Notes under the pieces: generated by a model | Database searches by the model: none | Seen by the model: the letters and a program-made list of their open reading frames with translations, nothing else | Told to the model about the DNA's origin: nothing | Translations under genes and position numbers: made by a program | NCBI RefSeq assembly: GCF_023101765.2 | Contig: NC_064232.1 | Span: forward strand, 5,649,933 to 5,713,932 | Reading direction: 5' to 3' | DNA: 64,000 bases | Source of the DNA: Spodoptera frugiperda | Taxonomy: Eukaryota; Arthropoda; Insecta; Lepidoptera; Noctuidae | Shown: one piece after another, positions 22,901-34,900 of the stretch | Layout: every line of letters begins with the position of its first letter | How positions within the stretch are numbered: the first letter of the stretch is position 1

Positions 22901-25900
22901 TGTATAAGTCAGTGACTCACCAGTACGAGGTTGTTGACGGCCTGCATGAGCGCGTCCTGGTGTATGGCGCGCAGGTTGTATGTGTATAAGTCAGTGACTC
23001 ACCAGTACGAGGTTGTTGACGGCCTGCATGAGCGCGTCCTGGTGTATGGCGCGCAGGTTGTATGTGTATAAGTCAGTGACTCACCAGTACGAGGTTGTTG
23101 ACGGCCTGCATGAGCGCGTCCTGGTGTATGGCGCGCAGGTTGTATGTGTATAAGTCAGTGACTCACCAGTACGAGGTTGTTGACGGCCTGCATGAGCGCG
23201 TCCTGGTGTATGGCGCGCAGGTTGTATGTGTATAAGTCAGTGACTCACCAGTACGAGGTTGTTGACGGCCTGCATGAGCGCGTCCTGGTGTATGGCGCGC
23301 AGGTTGTATGTGTATAAGTCAGTGACTCACCAGTACGAGGTTGTTGACGGCCTGCATGAGCGCGTCCTGGTGTATGGCGCGCAGGTTGTATGTGTATAAG
23401 TCAGTGACTCACCAGTACGAGGTTGTTGACGGCCTGCATGAGCGCGTCCTGGTGTATGGCGCGCAGGTTGTATGTGTATAAGTCAGTGACTCACCAGTAC
23501 GAGGTTGTTGACGGCCTGCATGAGCGCGTCCTGGTGTATGGCGCGCAGGTTGTATGTGTATAAGTCAGTGACTCACCAGTACGAGGTTGTTGACGGCCTG
23601 CATGAGCGCGTCCTGGTGTATGGCGCGCAGGTTGTATGTGTATAAGTCAGTGACTCACCAGTACGAGGTTGTTGACGGCCTGCATGAGCGCGTCCTGGTG
23701 TATGGCGCGCAGGTTGTATGTGTATAAGTCAGTGACTCACCAGTACGAGGTTGTTGACGGCCTGCATGAGCGCGTCCTGGTGTATGGCGCGCAGGTTGTA
23801 TGTGTATAAGTCAGTGACTCACCAGTACGAGGTTGTTGACGGCCTGCATGAGCGCGTCCTGGTGTATGGCGCGCAGGTTGTATGTGTATAAGTCAGTGAC
23901 TCACCAGTACGAGGTTGTTGACGGCCTGCATGAGCGCGTCCTGGTGTATGGCGCGCAGGTTGTATGTGTATAAGTCAGTGACTCACCAGTACGAGGTTGT
24001 TGACGGCCTGCATGAGCGCGTCCTGGTGTATGGCGCGCAGGTTGTATGTGTATAAGTCAGTGACTCACCAGTACGAGGTTGTTGACGGCCTGCATGAGCG
24101 CGTCCTGGTGTATGGCGCGCAGGTTGTATGTGTATAAGTCAGTGACTCACCAGTACGAGGTTGTTGACGGCCTGCATGAGCGCGTCCTGGTGTATGGCGC
24201 GCAGGTTCCGCTCCAGTACGGAGTTGTCGTCCGCGGCCTGCGCCTCCAGCCACTTGCACACCGCCTCGTTGTCGTGCTCCCACTGGTGAGACTGGGGGGG
24301 GGGGGACAGAATATAGGTATTATGACTTAGAATTTTATACTTTTATAGTAACTATCATAAGACATAGGGCTAGGAGAAAAACATCAATAGGCGTGGCGAT
24401 GTCGCGCAACCTACTGACATCTAATGACGCGACGTCGCCACGTCTGCGCACGCGTAACTGTTTGACAAGGTACCCGACTAATTTTAAGCCATGGTAGGGG
24501 AATGCTGCTCATGAATATGAGCCTCTAGCATGGCTTGAAACTAGTCGAGTTACGTGAGTAAGCCGATAACATAATAATTAACTTTACGATCTTACACCCA
24601 AGCAGACTATTAGGTGATGTATCTCCTGATTTCGTCATCATCATATCAGCCAAAGACTTCTATAGCTTCACATAGTTATCTCCCAATAGGCGAATTTGTT
24701 TAACATTTAACAAAATCGAAACGAGAGCACGTTTGGCGTCCTGATTGGTTGGTTCATTTGCGGTGGCCAATCAGAGTGCCGAACGCGCTTTCGTTCAACG
24801 TGAAGTAAATGATCATATTTATTTTTGCAAATAGGTTACAATGTAAGTCCTTTCCCAGATCATATGATATATTCCATCCAAAGGTTGTCTGGAAGAAATC
24901 GCCGTGTGTGATAAGACTGCCCATTGTACTTTAATTACTATTAATTACAATGTAAATGTTTTCTATGTATGTGTGCAATAAAGTATAAATAAATAAATAA
25001 GTTTTTTATACGTCAAATCTCTTAAATAACTAGATGAGACCGGTAAACTCATAGTAACGCTACAGAATATAGCAATATAAAGAGAATAAGTTACCTGCGT
25101 CTCCCCCCGGTCCTCGGTGAACCACCTGCGCAGCGTGGCGGCGGCGGGCCCCTGCTGCATGGCGTCGGCCGGGCGCACCGCGGCCTGCACGCGCCGCTCC
25201 TGCTCGTTCTGCCGCAGCAGCCGCTTCAGGCGCCAGTAGAACAGGCGCCGCGACTCGCGCCACGGGATTATGTCCTACAAATAGTATATCGGTTTACGGC
25301 GTATTCCAATAACCTACCGATCGGTAGATTTGCCTACCAGAGGTAGAATTTTGACACATTTTGTATGGAGCTAATGTCAAAATTCTACCTCTGGTAGGCA
25401 AATCTACCGATAGGTAGGTTATTGGAATGCACCGTTAATCATATATTACATACATACATGTCGTGATGGTTTAAACTGACATGGTCACTAACACTAACAT
25501 TAGAACTTAAAATGGGATATTTACCATGTTTATTTTGACCTATATGACTGAACGATTGACGAATGAATTGATGACAATTCATCCGTGATCATGGCGCTTG
25601 CAACAGTGCCGAAATATCGGAAACTCATAGACATAAACATGGTAAATATCCCATCTCAAGTTCTTATGTCATATCGTGGTGGTTTAAGACACTCACTTCT
25701 CACGCATGAGATCACGAAAACTACCAACGGTAAGTAAGTGTGTGATATTTTTCGAGTTATACGTACTTACTAAGAATATTAAGACACCACTGACAAACGG
25801 TGAAGGAAAACATCATGAGGAAACCTGGGTTTATAGTTTCTAATTATAAGTTTGAAATCGCCAACCTTCACTGGGCAAGCATGGTGAATAATGCTCAAAC

Positions 25901-28900
25901 TTTCTCCGTGTGAGAACAGGCCTTTGATCAGCAGTGGCCACTTATGAATTGATGTTGTGATAATACATATTATTATCGTCTCGCCTGTCTCCCAGTGAGG
26001 TAGACAGAGACAATGAAACGCCAAATTACACGAGTCTGACATACCATTTTCGTTTTATCTATGTACTTCACGAGGTCACAATCATGATTAATATCGCGTA
26101 ACAGTTGTCGATTATAAAAGTCATAACTGAGTCTTTACCATAGCTCGAAATTAGTCGAAATTCAATTTGTAATAAGTTGGAAAGAATAATATTGTTATAT
26201 AATTCAGAACTGCACGGTTAATGCAGTGGCTACCGCGCAACGTGTAGCGGGTTAGATCTACGCACGGAGCAACTGTTTGTGTGATCCACAAATTGTTGTT
26301 TCGGGTCTGGGTGTCATTTGTATGTGAACTTGTATGTTTGTAAACGCACCCATGACACAGGAGGAAATCCTAGTGTGGGGCAACGTTTTTATAAAAAAAA
26401 AAAACAAAAAAAGAGAATATCGTCTCGTATATTTTTTATTTTTTTTGATATTTTGTTATTATGGTGTTTCATTATTTACACACGCTATTGACATTTATTT
26501 AATTTTCTTTCATATATTTTTTTGACATATTGTAAAATTCTGTAAATAAGTTCTAAAGAATAATATTAGATCGAAATTGTCGTGAATGGCTTCGAGAAAA
26601 GGATGGTACGGCCGCTTTTTTTTGCTCGATTTGGCGACAGATTTTGTAATTCAACTATTTTGTATTTTTATGAGGTTTTCTGGTTAGTACCAGAACCTCA
26701 AAAAATCATAGGGATTTTTTAACCAAGAATTATTCCATTCATCAATTTGTGTAGTGTATAATGTACAACATATACTTACAAATATGCATCCTTTCTCCAA
26801 CATCCTCTCAGCCGTGTCGTGTAGTTCCGCGAATTGTACCGCGATCTGTGAACAAAAGAAATTGTATTAGACTAGAATTAGCAAACCGTTTCATTATATT
26901 TGTTACCCGACTGTAGGGTAACAATACCGTAGGTAAAAGTTACTGTTTTATAATAAACATCGTGAGATATACTAAATTAATCCAGACTACTTGAACTGTG
27001 AAATATCCTTCACTAATTACCAGTCACCCTATAATACGAATGATAGGCCAACCGTCCCGGTTAGGTGTATATTTAATTTGGCCCTTGTTTAATATTATTT
27101 CAATAAATAAATAGTTATTTGACATACCTGGTGGTAAATAGGACTGAGTTCCTTTTCACGTGCCTTCGCAGTTTTCTCGGCGGCTAGTAGTTCCGTTTCT
27201 AACTCACGGACGCGAGATTCCGCTGTAAAAAAAAATGTATATTATTTTAGTTCCATAAGATTAATCGATAAAATTGAATTAACTGGTCCGGGATACGAAA
27301 TTTTTTTCACTATTGTAATCTTTAAACACAACACTACCTCCCATTAAAGCCGTGGCAGATATTTTTAGAACACCTTATATAGTATGGAGATCACTCATAT
27401 GACTTAAATAAAACTACAAGTAGTACTCGTCCAGAGAAACGTAATATAACTAAATATTGTAACAAAAACCGAAAATTAAAAATAAAAAATGAAATAAATC
27501 AAGTATTAAATTCTGTATGAACAGCTCCATGTTCCTTGACCACAGAAGAGCTGTAATGTTGTAGGTTGTCTAGGAAAATTATGGACATGCGACGCGGTTG
27601 TTATAATGATGTATTTGTAATGAGTGTTCAAATTAGATCAAAGAGAATAATGCACTTTTTGGCTTACGTACTGGGTCTCTTTCACTCATTTTTTGTACAT
27701 TGTCAGCCAAGATAACAAATGTGTGGTTTAAATTAAATCATAAGAGGTTTCTCCATACGGTATATCTATACTAATATTATAAAGCTGAAGAATTTGTTTG
27801 ATTGTTTGTTTGTTTGAACGCGCTAATCTCCAGAACTACTGGTCCGATTTGAATAATTCTTTTTGTGTTGGTCAGTGCATTTATCGAGAAAGGCTATAAA
27901 ACATCACGCTATGACCAATAGGAGCCGAGCAGAAGGGGTGAAACTGCGCGGAAGTAGCTAGTACGTTATATGACATATATGTATGTAGATGGTGTTTACC
28001 AGCGCGTCCAGCGTCGGTCCTGATGAGGCTCTCGTCCACGGATCCTCTGCGGTCCAGGCCCTTGGATATCTCTTTGATTTGTTCTTTCAGCTCTGTAACA
28101 AGAGGAACATGATTAACATATTAAATTTATCTACTAGTGATTCAGTAGTCGATTTTATGTGTGGCGACACCTGACAAGTGACAGATGACAGAAGTCGCAC
28201 ATAGACTATCGACGAATGACGTTACACAATCAACGGATGACGTTACACAATCTTGCATCGCACATGTGAAGTTTACATGCGAATAAACACGGATAGAAAA
28301 TCCCAACGAACAACAGTTGGGCAGAAAACCCGCCAGACATGATCACCTCGCCTGGTCGGAGGATCCTCCTTTTCTTAGGGAACTTTACTCTCTGTTCCCT
28401 AAAGATAAGCGTCCATAGGCATACGTCGCACGCATCGGACGGATCGCATCAAACGGATGAATTTTTCAGTCTGCGTCCACTGTATCGACATGATACCACT
28501 TCTACTCGGAATTTTGGTATCGGCATTCCGCATGACGTCATCAGTACGTATCGCATGTAGTCGATGATGCGGTCCGTACGATGCGGATCAGTGGACGCAG
28601 TTGTATGAGTTTCTGTACAAGACAAACTAAAATCCGTTGCGTGCGATGCGTACGATGCGGATCAATGGACGCTTACCTTAACGTTTCATGTATCGCCACA
28701 CCATTTTTTGATTTTTTCTATAAAAAGAACGTCTTCATAGCATAGCTACATACCACATCTTTGGTGGAAAAGCACCTGTACACAAATACGTGTACAATGA
28801 GCGATACAGGATTATAGGAGATTATATACAAGTTTGTAAAGCCTTGAGCTGTATGTGTTTGGAATTAAAATCCGTTGCGTGCGATGCGTACGATGCGGGC

Positions 28901-31900
28901 CTGGGGACGCTTACCTTATATTGTCATGTGTCGCCACACTGTTTTTTGATTTTTTCTATAAAAAGCTATATGAAGTACCTGAGATCCTGGCGCCGGCTCG
29001 CTGCAGCTCAGGGTCGAGTCGGTGCATGGTCTTCAGTATGTCTCGCTGCTTGAACTTCACCTCCACTATCGCCTCCGCTTCTAGGACTCCGCCCCTGAAG
29101 GAGTACAAAGAGGAATTAAGCTAATTCGTCTAACTGCCGTACTCAGAGACATTTGATGATTACTTAAACTAGTTTCGAAAACAATTACTAAGGACTGGTT
29201 TAAGTAACCATTAAATGACTCTGAGTACGACGGTTAGATCTGTTTCGCTTGTGGTACATTAGTATCATCTGGAAATGGAAATCAAAGTGTGTGAGAGCCA
29301 TGCTTCGGCACTAATGGAGTAATACTACGGCCGAGCAGAAAACAGAAGTGAAACAACACTTGTGTTGTTTCGTTGTGTTAGTGGGGTTACAGGAGGCACA
29401 ATTACCCCCTTTCCAATCTTCTCAATCCCCGATTCCCTAACAATCTTTAAATTAAGGCCGACAACGCACTTGTAACGCCTCTGGTGTTTCGAATGTCCAT
29501 GGGCGGCGGCGATTGCTTACCATCAGGTGATCCGTTTGCACGTTTATTTTATTTTATTTATATATTTGACTCACCAACTATTTTTAGTTTACCGGCTTAT
29601 ATAATAAAACACATTTTATAAGAATATTTTTATACTGAATGATGGAGGTACCACATGTTTATGTGTATACCACACCCACAGGAAGACTAGCGATGGTAAC
29701 ATAATAGTGACTCACCTAGCCTCGGGGTCCGCGTACATCTCCATGCGCAGGTTGTTGACGGAGGGGTCGACGACGGCCCAGGCGCCCCCCCTTAGCTCGG
29801 CCCCGGGGGGGATGTACACCAGCACGGGGGCCGCGGCGCCGCGCAGCGCGCGCACTATCTCCGCGCCGAACTTCAGGATCTGCTCGTACATGTCTGGGGG
29901 GGAGGGGGGAAGGGGTGTTAACGATGGCTTTATGCATGACTTTACTCGATTTTGAATAGGATTTTACTCAAATATATTTTACACTGCCTCTTTAGTCGAG
30001 TAGTCACAAGTGCAAGACAAGGGCTCTCGGGTCCGATTCCCGGCTCGGGCAAAGAATTACTAGGCTTCTTTCGGTTTTTAGAAAATTTCATACTGCGTGC
30101 TACTACTGAAAAATTTTCGAAATCCCGAAAAAAAGTGCAGTAATACTTCATCCGACCCGGGAATCGAACCCGAGACCCCTTGTCCAGCAGTCGCACAAGC
30201 GACCACCCGACCAATGAGGCAGTCAGAATCTTAAGATCTCTAAAGGTGCTCCCACACAGCAGTTATATAACGTTAGAGACTGATTTGTGTTTAAACAAAT
30301 TATAACAGTAATTGTAGAGTATGTTACACGCTATTGCAAATGTTATATTGTTACACATTGTTGTATAACCGCTGTGTGGGAGCACCTTTAAGAATACATA
30401 AAATTAAATTTATACAATACATAATATACAAATGAGTTGTACCTTTCTGCCCGCCGCTGAATCCTCTCCAGTTGGCGAAGATCATGATGGGCAGGCCCTC
30501 GCGGGAGAAGTCGTTGATGGCCTGCGCCGTCTTATACGCGGAGTCCGGGAACCAAACCTGCGACCGAATGAAGGGAAATAATGTTTAAGTGATGTCCAAT
30601 TACCATTATTATTTGATTAAAAGTAAAATGTTTCATTCAGTGACTGCTTCGTGTTTCCAGTGATTGAAAGATCGACTAGCGAGCCGAAGAAGGCTTTTTT
30701 TAAAGGGGGGGGGATTATCCAATGACTTCTCCCGCCTTGGGCGAGGCGAGAGGGAGTGTCAGACTCTTACTGGCTAAAAACCACCTCGTTCCTACTCCTG
30801 CTTTTCGAGTCGGAGTTTCGGTAACCCGCTAGGTAGTCCGCAGCTCCGGATTAGAACCAGAAGGCTTAGTATGAGTTTGTTATTCGTTTAACGAGATCGA
30901 AACGTTACTGTTTTCGGCGCTCTGATTTGTTGATCTATTGAAGCAAGCCAATCAGAGCGCCGAACGCGTTAATGTTTGATTGCGTTAAACGTTAAAATAA
31001 AACAAATATTTTACATCACAAAGTCAAAGCTTACTAGAGGCCCAATTACACCCCTTCCCAATCCCCGATTCCCCAAAAATCCTAAAATTGTAGTCCCCAA
31101 AAGGCCGGCAATGCACTTGTAACGCCTCTAGTGTTTCAGGTGTCCATAGGCAGGCACTTGTCACGCCTCTGGTGTTTCAAGTGTCCACGGGTGGCGGCGA
31201 TTGCTTACCTTCAGATGATCCGTCTGTTCGTTTACCTTCAATATTGTAACGTTACCTGTCCAGCCTGCTGCAGCGTCTTGGCCTCGGAGTCCAGGTTGGC
31301 GGGGTCGGCAGGGAGGGTGAGTTCCACCGTCCTGGTCTCTACCGCTATCACTCCCACTGGGATACCGCCGAGACGGGCGCGGCCTGGGAGGGGACATTGT
31401 ATTTTCATATAGGGTATGAAGTCACTTGGTGTATTCAAGACGGTATAGTTCTTATATAAATCACTACATAATGGCTAGTAATAATAATAAAATTAAAAGT
31501 AGCCTATGTGTTATTCCAGACCATAATCTACCCCTATTCCAAATTTCATCAAATTCAAATTCATTTATTTCTGCGAATATAGGTACATGTAGATCATACA
31601 TTATTTAACAAAAAAAAAAAAAACATTGACTATATCCTACCATAAGGCTTGCAAAATTAAGTTCAGCTATTAAATACAGAAGAAATAGATAGAGGCAAAT
31701 ATACAAAGCAATTTTGAATAGAACTACGGTATTATGTTATAATTTCTTTTCTAAAACTTCTCTTACGCTATAATATGCCTTTGACAATAAAAATAACATC
31801 TCGATATCTTCAGCCGTTTTGACGTGATTAAGTAACATACAAACAAATACATAAACTCTCAAACTTTCGCATTTATAATATTAGTAAGATATATTTGCAT

Positions 31901-34900
31901 AACCCATGGAGTGTTCGGCTCCCGCGGTCGCGAAACCCGGTAGTGATCCCGAAATTATTAGAATGTTTTTTTCATTCCGACTTAGGTTAGAAAACATGAT
32001 AATTCTCGTATTTCCCTTATTTATATGTTATAAATTATACACCATTACAAAGCTAAGAATATGGGTCATGATTATAGCGTATTGTTTTAATTCCTACATT
32101 ACCTTTTCATGACGAAAACTTGAAATTATTTTCTTTGTTTATGTTTTTTTGTAGGTTATCCATAACCTTTTTGCCACAAAACTTCACAATTATTAACAAA
32201 AACCACAATTTCACTACATCGGCGGTAACACTAATACATTACGCGATGATTACATGCATTTATTTTATACAACACTGGCTAATAACTTTACAATAAGCAT
32301 TTGTTTACAAAAAAACAAAACACACTTCACAAGTTCACCGGATTTCGAAAATGGCCGACAATATTTTCCGAGAAAGAGAATAAATTTAATTTTTAAATGT
32401 TGTTGCTTGAAATATTTAAAAAAATTAAGTTATTATGTTGGCTAAACTGTCACTTGTCTATGCGGCCATAGAAATATTTTTTACGTCAACCAATCACAGT
32501 AGTAATAGATTTGAACGACTTGAAGTCGGCCATACCGCTTATGTTCCAACGTTGGTGCATAAGGCACGTCGGGTCCAAATCTCTTACGCACCACCGTGTG
32601 TGCATATGACACTCCATGGGATAAATACCTTGATTGTATATGTATTATTATATATGTATCAATAGTATACAGTCCCCCCTTACCAGTGATCACAGTTTGT
32701 GCCCAGGGCTGCATGACCTCGTCCCAGGAGCCGGCGTCGAAGAATCCCCCCCTGTGGGCGTCCCCCGCCAGCATGAGGCGGGGGTCGTGCGCCGCGCGGG
32801 GCGGCACCCACTCCACGGGCCGGTCGATGGGGTCCGACGGACGCATTATGGGGACTAGGCTCATCTTGTCCTGGGGGGGAAGAAATAATATAAATAAATA
32901 AAAAAATAAAAATAAATAAATAATTTTCAGGTATTTAAGTGTGATTGAGTTTTTTAAGGTCTTCAGTGAAGTTTGTAAAGATATAAGGACCCAATTGAAG
33001 AAAAATTGCTGTATTAAAATTTAATAATGCATTTATTTAATGCAATCTAAAAAAAAATGAACATGTAACCCCCAAAAAGAATAGGTAACCCCCACTTAAT
33101 CTCTTTTATATGAGACCATAAAACAAATTACTGACCCCATCTTTGTATCAGAACCCTGAAGCTTTGACCCCCAAAACTTACTTAAAACCCCAAAAGTCCC
33201 ATTTTACACCCTCAAAATAAACGACCCCAAGCTGATCCGGAGCTGCGGACTACCAAGCGTGTTTACCGGGACTCCGGCTCGAAAAGTAAGAGTATAGGAA
33301 CGGGGTGGTTTTTAGTCAGTAAGAGTCTGAATATACCTCTCGTCTCGCCCAAGGCGAAAGAAGCCATTGGATGATCCCCCCCCCCCCCCGAAAAAGCTCA
33401 CCTTAGGCACGAACGACAGCCATCTGAGCGCAGTCCGAACAGCCTCCAGGTCGGTGGGGGCGACGGCGTGGGAGATAATTTTGACCCCCAAAACAAGTAA
33501 CCTCAACTCACCTTAGGCACGAACGACAGCCATCTGAGCGCAGTCCGAACAGCCTCCAGGTCGGTGGGGGCGACAGCGTGGGAGATAATTTTGACCCCCA
33601 AAACAAACGACCTCAACTCACCTTAGGCACGAACGACAGCCATCTGAGCGCAGTCCTAACAGCCTCCAGGTCGGTGGGGGCGACGGCGTGGGAGATAATT
33701 TTGACCCCCAAAACAAGTAACCTCAACTCACCTTAGGCACGAACGACAGCCATCTGAGCGCAGTCCGAACAGCCTCCAGGTCGGTGGGGGCGACGGCGTG
33801 GGAGATAATTTTGACCCCCAAAACAAGTAACCTCAACTCACCTTAGGCACGAACGACAGCCATCTGAGCGCAGTCCTAACAGCCTCCAGGTCGGTGGGGG
33901 CGACGGCGTGGGAGACCCCGTTGTGGTGCAAAAACAAATAACTTCAACTCACCTTTTTTTTTTAATAAAAACTTTGCCCCACACTAGGATTTTCTCCTGT
34001 GTCGTGGGTGCGTTTACAAACATACAAGTTCACATGCACATGACACCCAGACCCGAAACAACAATTTGTGGATCATACAATACCTTAGGCACGAACGACA
34101 GCCATCTGAGCGCAGTCCTAACAGCCTCCAGGTCGGTGGGGGCGACGGCGTGGGAGATAATTTTGACCCCCAAAACAAGTAACCTCAACTCACCTTAGGC
34201 ACGAACGACAGCCATCTGAGCGCAGTCCTAACAGCCTCCAGGTCGGTGGGGGCTACAGCGTGGGAGACCCCGTTATGGTGCATGACCTGTTGCCCCCCCA
34301 ACTGGTTGTTGCTGGCGTACACCGGCCGGCCCAGCACCTTGTTCAGCGCCACGTAGCCCGTCAGGATTATGTAGGAAGATTCCACTTGGATCACTCGGTG
34401 GCCCAGGCTGGAGGGAAAATTATAAGTTTTACTAAGTTAAAAAAAGTTATGGAACAATGCAGTAGTATGTAATATAAGTATGTAATATAATATATATAAG
34501 GGGGCAAAGAACATCGTTTTTCCTGCGGGTCGCGAGACGCGGTCCCCATTTTCACCGGGTCAAACCCGAGAACGAGAAACCTCAACATAACACTTTTAAT
34601 GTGAATTATGTGTATAACCCATAACACTGCTACGGGTTTCCTCTACAAAAAAAGAGGCTTCGAATAAATCTTCACGCTTGGCGAATAGGTTGGAGAGTTT
34701 TAAAGGATATAAAATGCCGCAGCCCGGTCTGTTTTAGGTAGTTCCTCCCTGTCCCCGATCCCCCCAAATACCGGCAACGCACTTGTAACGCCTATTCCAA
34801 GTATCCATGGGCGGCGGATTACTTACCATCAGGTGATCCTACTCGTTTACCGGCTTATACCATAAAAATAATACTTACTGCCGTACTCATAGTTATTTAA

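Noticed and set aside
799..24150. CRISPR-like appearance of the regular 82-bp repeats
   Set aside because: There are no unique spacers between repeats, the unit is a piece of an ACC exon, and the genome is eukaryotic.
24065..24330. Open frames on both strands over the exon-32 region and the array (for example GARQRGGVQVAGG)
   Set aside because: They are out of frame with the ACC coding sequence and come from a GC-rich exon; the ACC frame is supported by family motifs and splice sites.
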